Below, piece by piece: positions 1-7,680 of a stretch of 19,647 bases of DNA. How positions within the stretch are numbered: the first letter of the stretch is position 1; the number at the start of each line of letters is the position of its first letter. The notes beneath the pieces were generated by a model that made no database searches, was not told the origin of the DNA, and was given only the letters and a program-made list of their open reading frames with translations. The position numbers were made by a program, and so were the translations under genes. Location: positions 1-19,647 of the forward strand of contig CAJUGT010000072.1 of the NCBI GenBank assembly GCA_910586435.1, read 5' to 3'. This DNA is from an uncultured Acetatifactor sp. GTDB lineage: Bacteria; Bacillota; Clostridia; Lachnospirales; Lachnospiraceae.

Positions 1-53
1 GCCAACTGTCCGTGCAAGCACGGCCGCTTGGCTCATTGCCCGCGGGAATAAAA
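1..53. repeat. Dispersed intergenic repeat, copy 1 (truncated by the window edge)
   Basis: Bases 1-53 match 15947-15999 in the same orientation with a single difference (G/A at position 44). Inside is a perfect 6-bp hairpin, CCGTGC-AA-GCACGG, at 10-23. A second shared block, CTTTCAGACACA, lies at 82-93 here and 16026-16037 in the other copy, at nearly the same distance. This suggests the element or its flank extends about 90 bp. The other copy has more hairpins upstream that would lie outside this window. No protein is encoded in it. From 54 to 150 nothing else was recognised. Confidence 0.85.
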
Positions 54-150
54 ACAATCCCGGAATGGAAGCACAACGCATCTTTCAGACACATAGAAGG
101 ACGCTGAAATGCAGAGAACCAAATAAAATAAAAAAAGTTACAGACATATA

Positions 151-240
151 GTAAAGTCTCGAAGGCGCATGAGAGCATCTTTCATGCACGAACTTCGGAT
201 GAAAGATGCTCTCGTTGCATATGCGCCAGGAAGACTTTAC
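151..240. repeat. 90-bp imperfect palindrome upstream of the DUF1854 gene
   Basis: Three nested inverted blocks form one long hairpin: GTAAAGTCT 151-159 with AGACTTTAC 232-240 (9 bp); GGCGCAT 164-170 with ATGCGCC 221-227 (7 bp); GAGAGCATCTTTCAT 171-185 with ATGAAAGATGCTCTC 199-213 (15 bp, perfect). The apical loop 186-198 contains a small CGAA/TTCG pairing. The only large asymmetry is a 7-nt bulge at 214-220. It ends 41 bp before the start codon of the next gene and has no T-run after it, so it is not a typical terminator. It may be a MITE-like intergenic repeat or a 5' leader structure. Confidence 0.85.
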
Positions 241-281
241 TCTTTAGTGCAGACGCGCAGCGACTTAATTAGGAGAACAAT

Positions 282-860
282 ATGACACAAGATTTGTTAA
301 ATTTAGAAGAATTTGATGAGGAAGCATTAAAAGCGGAATCTGCGGAATTGCTGGAAATACGGTTTCTGACCGGAGATAACGCGGAATTTCGCAGAACGGA
401 AGGCGGCTTTGTGTCCCTGACCGTCAAAGGCGCTCCGGGAGCTCCATCCAAAGAATACGCAAGAGTAGGCATATATCTGACTTTTCCTCTGACCAACCCG
501 GAAGAATTTATTTCCATCCGGGAAGCGGACGAAAAGGCAAAAGAAATCGGCATGATAGAAAAGCTTTCGGCCTTGCCCAGGGAACAGCAGGAAATGCTGC
601 AAGAGCAAATCAAACTGCGCTATTTTATGCCCGTCATCACCAAAGTACTGGATATAAAAGACGAATATGGCTATGCTTACTGGAATGTGGTGACTACCTT
701 TGGAAGCTGCCGCTTTACCACCCAGATGAGCGGGGATGCCGTAATTCACCTCAGCGATTCCAGGTTGCTGGTGACAGATATTGACGGAAACCGCTATGAG
801 ATTCCCGATTTCTATCAGCTTGGCGTCATGGAACGCAAAAAGCTGGATTTGTTTATCTAA
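282..860 (+). CDS. DUF1854 domain protein, probable partner of the downstream ABC exporter
   Basis: This 192-residue soluble protein starts at ATG 282 behind the ribosome-binding site AGGAGA, spaced 6 nt. It has no signal peptide or membrane segment. Its C-terminal half, with TKVLDIKDEYGYAYWNVVTT, then a beta-rich stretch ending VTDIDGNRYEIPDF and a leucine/lysine-rich tail, fits the DUF1854 family (PF08909). That family is known mainly as a domain attached to, or encoded beside, ABC exporter proteins, including those near cyanophycin genes in proteobacteria, and its function is unknown. Here it is a stand-alone gene directly before an ABC exporter on the same strand, which supports a joint role, perhaps as a cytoplasmic subunit or substrate-binding partner (inference). 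The assignment rests on recognising the family pattern, without a database search. Confidence 0.75.
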   Translation: MTQDLLNLEEFDEEALKAESAELLEIRFLTGDNAEFRRTEGGFVSLTVKGAPGAPSKEYARVGIYLTFPLTNPEEFISIREADEKAKEIGMIEKLSALPREQQEMLQEQIKLRYFMPVITKVLDIKDEYGYAYWNVVTTFGSCRFTTQMSGDAVIHLSDSRLLVTDIDGNRYEIPDFYQLGVMERKKLDLFI

Positions 861-1028
861 CGAAACTCCCTCGCAACCGGACTTCACCGCCATGACAAAA
901 AATCAGGGTGTTTGGTGAATGCATACAAAATAAGCGAGGCAAGCTCATTTTGGTACAAAAGTTCGGGGGATTGGCAGATAGGACTTTACAATAAATTTCC
1001 AAATATTCAGAAAGCCTGTGAGGTATTT

Positions 1029-3305
1029 ATGAAATTATTATATAAATTAAACGAAGCACAGACCAGTGCTCTTTCTCTGAAGGAAGGAGAAACCCTTCGG
1101 TACTGTGTGCCCATAGATCTGCTGTATGACAACAGCACAAAACAAGTCAGAGAATCCTATACGGAGAATGTCTGGCTCGCAGTGACGACAACACGTTTTC
1201 TGGTATTGAACGAAGCCCATATCACTGCGGCTTTCCTTCTGGAAGACTGTGAAAAAATCAAATGTGAGCATCAGGTAAACAGCGGCATTGTCACCGTCAT
1301 AAAAAAACCGGACAAAGCTCTCCCGGCACAGGATAACACCAACACGGAAGCCATTGGCGAGAATATATGTGTGGCACGATTTTCCATGAAGCACATTGTT
1401 AGAGTATCCTATGTGGTTCGAGGCGCCCAGGCCATTATCACCGCCATACAAAGAGGCAGGCAGGCCCAGGATGCCGAGACTGTCAACAGCCTGGAATATG
1501 AGAAATACTGTGAGAAATGCGGCCGTGCCCTTCCGGGTACCAGTAAATGCCCTTATTGTGAGGGAAAAGCGGATATTTTAAAAAAGTTTATGGCTCTCTG
1601 CGGAGAATATGTGGGAAGACTTTTGCTTATCTCCCTGCTGATGACGCTCATTGCCGCCATGAACTTGGTAAGTCCCATGATCCAGCGTTCTTTTATTCAT
1701 AACACACTTGCCTCCGGTACCGGAAACTGGACTGAATTGTGGCTCTTTGTGGGAGCGACTTTGTTCCTGCTGGTAGCCCGCATTCTATTGGAAGTATACT
1801 GTTACTGGCAATGCGTGTCCCTGGGTTCCGCCTTAAGCATGACCATGCGGAGCAAGCTTTATTACAAAATACAGTCCCTGTCCCTTTCCTTTATCAACAA
1901 CAGGAAGCCGGGGGAACTGATGAACCGTGTTTCCAGAGATACCAACCAGATACGGGTTTTTATGGAGGAAGTCTTCGGAGGCATGTTTTCCACTCTGCTT
2001 ACCATGATTGTCTCCCTGGTGATGATGCTTGTCATCAGTTGGAAAATGACCCTGTTATCCATGGTTTTCATTGTGATTGTGTTTGTGACCATCAAGTCTT
2101 TCTGGCACCACATCCACACTATTTATCACAAACAATGGCTGAAGTCAGATGATTTGGCCAGCAGTTTGCAGGATATTATCTCCGGTATGCGTGTGGTGAA
2201 ATCCTTCGGAAAAGAAGAACGGGAATCCGTGCGTTTTAAGAAGAAAACGGAGGAATTCGCCGCCATCAACAAGAAGAATGAAACCTTTTGGGCTGTCTTC
2301 TTCCCCATCATGACCTTTCTGTTGGGCGCAGGCACTTATATTGCGGTGTTTTTCGGCGGTATAGATGTGTTAAACGGCCAAATGACGCTGGGCCAGCTGG
2401 TACAGTTCATTACTTACTGCGGCTATCTTTTCGGCCCCTTAAGCTGGATGACCCACCTTCCCCGAGCCGTAATGCAGATGATTACCAGTCTGAATCGAAT
2501 TTACGATGTATTGGATGAACAGCCTCTGATTGCTGATGGAGAAGACAGCAAATCCTTCCCCATTGAAGGCGCTTTTACTTTTGAAGATGTGTCCTTCGGA
2601 TACCACACCTATGAACCAGTGTTGGAAAATATCACTTTTGACGTAAAACCCGGGGAAATGATCGGACTGGTAGGCGCTTCCGGTACGGGTAAATCCACCT
2701 TGATCAACCTCATCATGCGTCTCTATGATGTAGATCAGGGGAAAATCACCCTGGACGGCACAGATTTGCGAAAAGTCAGCACAGAGAGCCTTCACTCCCA
2801 GATTGGCGTAGTACTTCAGGAAACATTCCTGTTCTCCGGAAGTATCCTGGCCAATATCCGTTTTGCCAGACAAAACGCTTCCCTCTCGGAGGTGATTCAG
2901 GCAGCCAAAGCCGCCAACGCCCATGATTTCATCTGTAAGACTCCTGATGGCTATAATACCTATGTAGGAGAACATGGATATAATCTATCCGGCGGTGAGC
3001 GGCAGCGAATTGCCATCGCCAGAGCAATTTTGAACAATCCAAGACTGCTTATACTGGATGAAGCCACCTCCGCGCTGGATACCGAAAGCGAATTTCTGAT
3101 ACAGCAGGCCCTTGACCGGCTGGTGAAAGGCAGAACTACCTTTGCCATTGCCCACAGGTTATCCACCTTGCGAAACGCTGACAGACTTGTGGTGATTGAC
3201 AAACATGGCATTGCGGAAATCGGCACCCATAATGAATTGTTGGAGAAAAAAGGTATATACTATGGCCTGGTAACGGCCCAATTAAAAATGGCTGAGGGAA
3301 ATTAA
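1029..3305 (+). CDS. ABC exporter, membrane and ATPase domains fused, with N-terminal PH-like region and zinc ribbon
   Basis: From ATG 1029 this is 758 residues, well above the roughly 580-600 usual for a half-exporter. Residues 1-150 are a soluble beta-rich domain. Next is a zinc ribbon, CEKC at 161-164 and CPYC at 174-177. A six-helix type I exporter membrane domain follows, about 190-480. The nucleotide-binding domain has Walker A GASGTGKST 549-557, signature LSGGE 653-657, Walker B ending D677-E678 and switch His709, so the ATPase looks intact. It probably dimerises and exports a substrate that cannot be named. The reading frame stays open upstream to TTG 912, adding 39 residues. ATG 1029 was preferred because GAGG precedes it by 5 nt and the earlier start has only a weak site. 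It lies 168 bp after the DUF1854 gene, its probable partner. Confidence 0.9.
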   Translation: MKLLYKLNEAQTSALSLKEGETLRYCVPIDLLYDNSTKQVRESYTENVWLAVTTTRFLVLNEAHITAAFLLEDCEKIKCEHQVNSGIVTVIKKPDKALPAQDNTNTEAIGENICVARFSMKHIVRVSYVVRGAQAIITAIQRGRQAQDAETVNSLEYEKYCEKCGRALPGTSKCPYCEGKADILKKFMALCGEYVGRLLLISLLMTLIAAMNLVSPMIQRSFIHNTLASGTGNWTELWLFVGATLFLLVARILLEVYCYWQCVSLGSALSMTMRSKLYYKIQSLSLSFINNRKPGELMNRVSRDTNQIRVFMEEVFGGMFSTLLTMIVSLVMMLVISWKMTLLSMVFIVIVFVTIKSFWHHIHTIYHKQWLKSDDLASSLQDIISGMRVVKSFGKEERESVRFKKKTEEFAAINKKNETFWAVFFPIMTFLLGAGTYIAVFFGGIDVLNGQMTLGQLVQFITYCGYLFGPLSWMTHLPRAVMQMITSLNRIYDVLDEQPLIADGEDSKSFPIEGAFTFEDVSFGYHTYEPVLENITFDVKPGEMIGLVGASGTGKSTLINLIMRLYDVDQGKITLDGTDLRKVSTESLHSQIGVVLQETFLFSGSILANIRFARQNASLSEVIQAAKAANAHDFICKTPDGYNTYVGEHGYNLSGGERQRIAIARAILNNPRLLILDEATSALDTESEFLIQQALDRLVKGRTTFAIAHRLSTLRNADRLVVIDKHGIAEIGTHNELLEKKGIYYGLVTAQLKMAEGN

Positions 3306-3313
3306 CCCTCAGC
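3291..3313 (+). terminator. Stem-loop over the ABC exporter stop codon
   Basis: GCTGAGGG 3291-3298 pairs with CCCTCAGC 3306-3313 (8 bp) around a 7-nt loop that contains the TAA stop. It is followed by CCTAAAAATTT, which lacks a good T-run, so termination would be weak. It may only partly separate the exporter from the sigma-like gene 108 bp further on. Confidence 0.4.
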
Positions 3314-3420
3314 CCTAAAAATTTACAGAAAACGCCAACCTTTTTCCATGTGCCTCCACTATATAGATGTCAGTACCATAAGCAATATAAACAGCTCCAA
3401 AGAATTCCCGGGAAAATAAA

Positions 3421-5055
3421 ATGAATAAGCAAAAAGCAGATTCCATTATAACCGAATATTTCCATAAGATCTACGGCTTTGCCATAAAGAAATCTTTTTC
3501 TTATGATGAGGCGGAAGATCTGTGCTCAGATATCCTACAGGAAGTATATCTTTCCCTGCTGAAAGCAGATGAAATTATCAACCTGGAAGGCTATATCTGG
3601 CGTATCAGTGAACACACTTATTCCAAATTTGTCTCCTCCAAAAAGAAGCGGATGGGTATCTCCATAGACAGTGAACTGTTTTCGTCCCAGTTGGAAATCC
3701 CTTACTTTGACGACTATGACTCTTTATTGGATGACACTGCGGAAGAGCTGAGCCGACTGCGGCGGGAAATCGCTTTCCTGACACAGCAGAGACGGGAAAT
3801 TGTTTATTTATTTTATTACCAGAATTTAACCATTTCGGAAATATCATCCCAAACCCATATGCCGGAAGGTACTGTAAAGTGGCACTTAAACAAAGCAAGA
3901 AAAGAATTAAAGGAGGGTTTTACCATGGAAAGAACAGTTGGCACTTTGGGAATCAATCCCATTGTCGCATCATCATTCGGTCACGACGGAGATCCGGGCA
4001 ACGGCTCTACAGAAGTTTATCTGAAAGATAAACTGAATCTTAACATTGTGTACAGTGTTTATTTTACCCCCAGAACCCTGGAAGAAATCGCCATGGAACT
4101 TGGAATTACCCCCGTATTTATCGAAGATAAGGTACATTTCCTGGAAGATAACGGTTTTCTGGTCAGAACCACAGGCAATCGCTTTACTACTTATGTAAAT
4201 TTTTCTCCCAGAACCTACTCCCGTGAGCAGAAGGACCAACGCCTGAAAATCCAGTTGGAAATCGCCCAACAGCTTGTGGAGGAATATGTCCCCTCTGTTC
4301 GGAAAGCCATAGCGGAAGTAACGGACATATATATTCCAGGAGGCAATCGGGAACTCTTAGATGCCGCGGCTATTTTCTATGGCATCGTGAATAAGTCCCG
4401 TCTCAGCGCCCGCCGTGATTTGTCAAAATACTATATTAAACCTACCTCCGGCGGAAATTACATTGCATGTGTTAATCTGGACGCAACGTGTTCTGACCCT
4501 GACTATGAAGCTGCCATGAACTTCTCCTCCTATTGGTTCTGCGGCAACATGCATCGTTGGTCGGAGAAGTATCCTGAAGTATCCAGCTGGTCCATAGATA
4601 CCAAATACTGTTCCCGACAGGGCTTTTGGGGCAATAACCTTACTTCCGATTACGAGTATCTATATGAATTCATCATCGGCACCCTTGCGGACAACGCAGC
4701 AAATGCCGAAAAATATAAACGTCTCAGAGAACGCGAATATCTTACTGAAGATAATCAGATAAATATCATGTTGGTAAAAGGATCTGATAAAGAATTTTTT
4801 GCGAAAATTCCTTCCTTGCCAGAACAGTTTAAGAGAAAATACGCAGATTACGCTTTTGAGGCCGCTGTAGAAGAAGCTAAAGCATATCCTCCCCAAATGC
4901 AGGATTTCGTAATCAGTTGGAGCGTAGACAACTTTATCAACTCCCCAGTGGCAATTATGGTAATGGATATACTTTACGAGAAAGTCTTCCGGCCACTGAC
5001 ACAAAAGGAAAAAGTATCTTCACAGTTGTTAATGTTCAGCGATATTCTTCCGTAA
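3421..5055 (+). CDS. ECF sigma-factor-like protein with a 375-residue C-terminal extension
   Basis: The protein has 544 residues. Residues about 8-70 resemble sigma region 2 (YDEAEDLCSDILQEVYLSLL), and 110-167 resemble sigma region 4 with its helix-turn-helix (NLTISEISSQTHMPEGTVKW). A normal ECF sigma factor ends near 170-190. Here a second winged-helix-like segment follows at about 205-262 (TPRTLEEIAMELGITPVFIE), then some 280 residues of unknown fold rich in Trp and Tyr. No membrane segment is seen and no anti-sigma gene is adjacent, so the extension may sense a signal or restrain the sigma part (inference). It starts at ATG 3421 with a weak ribosome-binding site (GGGAA) 115 bp after the ABC exporter, and ends at a strong terminator. 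It could control the two upstream genes. It may act as a transcription factor, since sigma activity is unproven. Confidence 0.8.
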   Translation: MNKQKADSIITEYFHKIYGFAIKKSFSYDEAEDLCSDILQEVYLSLLKADEIINLEGYIWRISEHTYSKFVSSKKKRMGISIDSELFSSQLEIPYFDDYDSLLDDTAEELSRLRREIAFLTQQRREIVYLFYYQNLTISEISSQTHMPEGTVKWHLNKARKELKEGFTMERTVGTLGINPIVASSFGHDGDPGNGSTEVYLKDKLNLNIVYSVYFTPRTLEEIAMELGITPVFIEDKVHFLEDNGFLVRTTGNRFTTYVNFSPRTYSREQKDQRLKIQLEIAQQLVEEYVPSVRKAIAEVTDIYIPGGNRELLDAAAIFYGIVNKSRLSARRDLSKYYIKPTSGGNYIACVNLDATCSDPDYEAAMNFSSYWFCGNMHRWSEKYPEVSSWSIDTKYCSRQGFWGNNLTSDYEYLYEFIIGTLADNAANAEKYKRLREREYLTEDNQINIMLVKGSDKEFFAKIPSLPEQFKRKYADYAFEAAVEEAKAYPPQMQDFVISWSVDNFINSPVAIMVMDILYEKVFRPLTQKEKVSSQLLMFSDILP

Positions 5056-5069
5056 CGCCTTATCATGCA

Positions 5070-5108
5070 AAAAACCACCCTGCCCCCTTTCACCGCAGGG
5101 TGGTTTTT
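5070..5108. terminator. Bidirectional terminator between the sigma-like gene and tyrS
   Basis: AAAAACCACCCTGC 5070-5083 pairs perfectly with GCAGGGTGGTTTTT 5095-5108 around an 11-nt loop. The stem has A-runs on one side and T-runs on the other, so it can serve both convergent genes, ending at 5055 (+) and 5132 (-). Confidence 0.92.
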
Positions 5109-5131
5109 CCTTTTATCATAAAGCCCAGGTC

Positions 5132-6385
5132 TCAGCCTGTTTCCACCCGTACAAATTTTCTCTTACCCACCTGCAGGACATCTCCTGACTTCACCGCTTC
5201 TTCCAGGTTATCTATTTTTACCCCATTCTTTTTTACGCCTCCCTGAGCAAGCAATCGCCTGAATTCCGCCCCGCTTCCTACAAGACCTGCGTTTACCAGG
5301 GGCCTGACACAGTCAAATAACGTGCCATGCTCCAACACCACGCATAACTTTTCCGCCTGCTCCGGCACCTCCTTGTTGGTAAAGGCTTCTATAAAGAATC
5401 TCTCTGCCATTTCCGCATCTTCGGCACTGTGATAAAGGGATGTGATTTCTTTGGCCAGCAATATCTTGCAGTCACGGGGATTACAGCCATCCGCCATCTT
5501 CTCTTTTATCAAATCCAGTTCCTCAGGCATAATATCCGTGGCCAATTCAAAGTATTTGAGTATCAGCTTATCAGGTATACGCATCACCTTGGTAAACATG
5601 GTACGGGCATCTTCGTAGATGCCAATATAGTTATTCAGACTCTTACTCATCTTCTCGTTTCCGTCTATGCCTTCCAAAAGAGGCATAAACAGCGCTGCCT
5701 GCGGTTCCTGTCCTCTCTCTTTTTGCAGGCTTCTGCCCATGAGGACATTAAAAGTCTGATCCGATCCGCCCAATTCCAAATCCGCTTTCAGTTCCACGGA
5801 ATCATATGCCTGCATCAAAGGATAGAAGAATTCATGCAAACCTATGGGAACTCCTGTGTGAAACCTCCTGTGAAAATCATCTCTTTCCAACATTCTGGCA
5901 ACCGTAATCGTGGATGCCAGATTCAATACTTCCTCTAAATTCAGTAATTCCAGCCACTCCCCGTTATAGCGCACCTGCGTCTTGTCCCTGTCCAGGATAT
6001 GGAATATCTGCTCCTGATAAGTCTGGGCATTGGCGGCCACCTCACTGTCCGTCATTGCCTTTCTCCCCTTGCTCTTACCGGTGGGATCTCCGATTTTACC
6101 TGTAAAATCCCCAATCACAATAATGACATTATGCCCCAAATCCTGCATCTGCTTTAATTTTCTCAACGCCACCGCATGGCCCAGATGAATGTCGGGCGCA
6201 CTGGGGTCCATACCAAATTTAATGTTCAATGGTTTACCGGTTTGGATGCTTCGCTCAATCTTTTGTTCCAGCTCCTCCTCCCCAATCAGATCCACTGCGC
6301 CCTGCTTAATTACCCGCATTTGATGCCGAATCTGCTGCGCCACAGATTCTGTGTTTTTTTCTTCCGGTTTTGTCTCTGTTCTCAT
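5132..6385 (-). CDS. tyrS: Tyrosyl-tRNA synthetase (TyrS/TyrZ type)
   Basis: This is a class I aminoacyl-tRNA synthetase charging tRNA-Tyr in the cytoplasm. In the 417-residue form the HIGH motif is HLGH 67-70 (in DPSAPDIHLGH) and the KMSKS motif is intact at 245-249. An S4 RNA-binding domain occupies about 355-417 (GSGAEFRRLLAQGGVKKNG). Length and motif spacing match the TyrZ-like branch (about 410-420 residues). The start ATG 6385 was chosen because GGAGG lies 5 nt before it. An in-frame ATG at 6397 adds four residues, but its nearest site (AAGGAG) is about 14 nt away. The gene is monocistronic, with a sigma-A promoter and T-box leader upstream and the bidirectional terminator downstream. 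Expression is therefore expected to rise when uncharged tRNA-Tyr accumulates. Confidence 0.97.
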   Translation of the reverse strand: MRTETKPEEKNTESVAQQIRHQMRVIKQGAVDLIGEEELEQKIERSIQTGKPLNIKFGMDPSAPDIHLGHAVALRKLKQMQDLGHNVIIVIGDFTGKIGDPTGKSKGRKAMTDSEVAANAQTYQEQIFHILDRDKTQVRYNGEWLELLNLEEVLNLASTITVARMLERDDFHRRFHTGVPIGLHEFFYPLMQAYDSVELKADLELGGSDQTFNVLMGRSLQKERGQEPQAALFMPLLEGIDGNEKMSKSLNNYIGIYEDARTMFTKVMRIPDKLILKYFELATDIMPEELDLIKEKMADGCNPRDCKILLAKEITSLYHSAEDAEMAERFFIEAFTNKEVPEQAEKLCVVLEHGTLFDCVRPLVNAGLVGSGAEFRRLLAQGGVKKNGVKIDNLEEAVKSGDVLQVGKRKFVRVETG

Positions 6386-6488
6386 GTCTGCCTCCATAAT
6401 TATATTCGTTGCTCCTTTCTTCCAGTTCCAAAGTTCGCTTTCGCAATACTTTGCCTTCCCAATTCCCCTGAGCAGGAAAAATTTCCAC

Positions 6489-6824
6489 TAAAAAACTCCC
6501 GTCCTGCCAAAAGGACGAGAGCTTACTCCCGTGATACCACCTAATGTTTACAGACAATTCACATTGTCCGCCTCTTCAAGTACGTCCGTCAAACCTCCTG
6601 CCCACGAGACTTCCTGTTCCTCCGGATGATACTCTAGCACGATAACGGGTGCGGGAACCGTCGCAGCCTACTAATCTTCACAGACATTTGGTGCGAAGCT
6701 CAAAGATGTATTCACACAAAGCTTCCCATGCGCCTCTCATCAAACGGCTGCTTTCTGTATGCTCCACCATGTGTTACTTCTTCTTGTCATTGCTTTTCTT
6801 CATCAATCACTTGAATATGAAATT
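6489..6824 (-). promoter_or_regulatory. T-box riboswitch leader of tyrS (tyrosine specifier)
   Basis: Read on the minus strand, the leader has a long stem I region, then the T-box sequence AGGTGGTATCACGGGAG (6526-6542). Next is an intrinsic terminator, CTCTCGTCCT (6512-6521) pairing with AGGACGGGAG (6496-6505), followed by six T. The likely specifier codon is TAC at 6708-6710, within GAATACATC, matching tyrosine. By the known mechanism, uncharged tRNA-Tyr pairs with the specifier and, through its acceptor end, with the T-box, which favours the antiterminator. About 100 nt of untranslated leader follow before the start codon. The specifier position is read by eye and the stem I boundaries are approximate. 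Confidence 0.93.
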
Positions 6825-6830
6825 GTAAGT

Positions 6831-6859
6831 ATTATAAAAGATATAAGAACCTTTGTCAA
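6831..6859 (-). promoter_or_regulatory. Sigma-A promoter of the tyrS T-box transcript
   Basis: On the minus strand TTGACA (6854-6859) is followed by a 17-bp spacer and TATAAT (6831-6836), a perfect match to the consensus. Transcription should start near 6824. Confidence 0.93.
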
Positions 6860-6890
6860 TACCTTTTTTCACATCTTGCGGCACCGGGCG

Positions 6891-7067
6891 AAGGGGTAGT
6901 CACTGTTCACTCGGTGTCACCGCAAGGCGTTTTCATGCGTCTTTTGCATGACAAACCCGAGGTTGCTGTGCGCCAAAGCGCCTGTCCAAAGGCGGTTTAC
7001 CACCTTGGCGTTTTGTGTGCATCAGTTGCTGTGAGCGGAGTGAACAGTAACAAGGGGTAGTCACTGT
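6891..7067. repeat. Palindromic intergenic element bounded by a 16-bp direct repeat
   Basis: AAGGGGTAGTCACTGT occurs at 6891-6906 and again at 7052-7067, 161 bp apart. Between them GTCACTGTTCACTC (6899-6912) is repeated inverted at 7038-7051 with 13 of 14 matching. Inner hairpins include CATGC/GCATG (6934-6938, 6946-6950) and a nested one at 6971-7010 (CGCCAA with TTGGCG, inside it CGCC with GGCG). GTTGCTGTG is directly repeated at 6962 and 7025. The right direct repeat ends on the first base of the VanZ stop codon. It encodes no recognisable protein and looks like a small non-autonomous element. The bases 6860-6890 hold nothing else. Confidence 0.8.
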
Positions 7068-7618
7068 CACTCCCGCCAAAAGCGCTTTTTCAACAGGAAA
7101 AAGAGAACCGCCCCAAGGCAGCTCCCTGTAAAATTTAGAATAAAATCATCCACATCCACACTTCGTTCAATAAATAGCTGGCTGACTTCAATGAGGAGCG
7201 GAAGAAGTGAAGAACAGCAAATCACAGCCCATACGTTCCGTCTCCTCTTCCACAACAGTACATTGCCAAATCCCCAGGGCATAAACATCACAATATTCCC
7301 CACAATATTAACCATAAAGGCATCCATATCCTTACGCATGGAAAAACCGCTCATTGTCCTGAATGGCACAAGATTGATTTTCTCTCCTGATTCCATTCTC
7401 TCCGCCGCCCTTTGCGCCATATGCGCAGGGGTATCATATTCACCCCAGAGGGCCAAAACCAGAAGGCCTGCGTGGAACAATACAAAAGCTGCCAGGAATA
7501 CTTCTCTCTTGATTCCCGCCCATCCCTCCGCCTTTCTTCTCCATGGTTTTCGTATGATCAGGTAAAATGGTGTCACTGCCAGAATGATAATACATATTTT
7601 CTGAATATAATACAGCAT
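7067..7618 (-). CDS. VanZ-like family membrane protein
   Basis: This 183-residue protein has about four membrane segments (roughly 5-22, 40-58, 103-125, 130-150, with a further hydrophobic end near 163-177). The VanZ family pattern is present: N108 in NIVGNIVMFMPWGF with P114 and G116, then E144, Q147, R152, D155, D158, N162 and G165 in EVSQLFIERSVDVDDFILNF. The family is named after the teicoplanin-resistance protein VanZ, but most chromosomal members have no known role. The start ATG 7618 follows the weak site AGGATAGG. It is the last gene of a minus-strand run and lies 62 bp after the acetyltransferase. Its stop codon touches a palindromic repeat. The function here cannot be told from context. 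Confidence 0.88.
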   Translation of the reverse strand: MLYYIQKICIIILAVTPFYLIIRKPWRRKAEGWAGIKREVFLAAFVLFHAGLLVLALWGEYDTPAHMAQRAAERMESGEKINLVPFRTMSGFSMRKDMDAFMVNIVGNIVMFMPWGFGNVLLWKRRRNVWAVICCSSLLPLLIEVSQLFIERSVDVDDFILNFTGSCLGAVLFFLLKKRFWRE

Positions 7619-7680
7619 AATGAACCTATCCTATGGAAACTCCATACTCCAGAATTTGTTACCCGCTTCACTTCCGTGTC

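Noticed and set aside
327..893. A 188-codon minus-strand frame
   Set aside because: It overlaps the DUF1854 gene entirely, and that gene has the better start site and recognisable domain.
912..1028. N-terminal extension of the ABC exporter from TTG 912
   Set aside because: The frame is open, but the start is a rare codon with a weak site and the 39 residues show no domain. ATG 1029 has GAGG at 5 nt. It is kept only as an alternative start.
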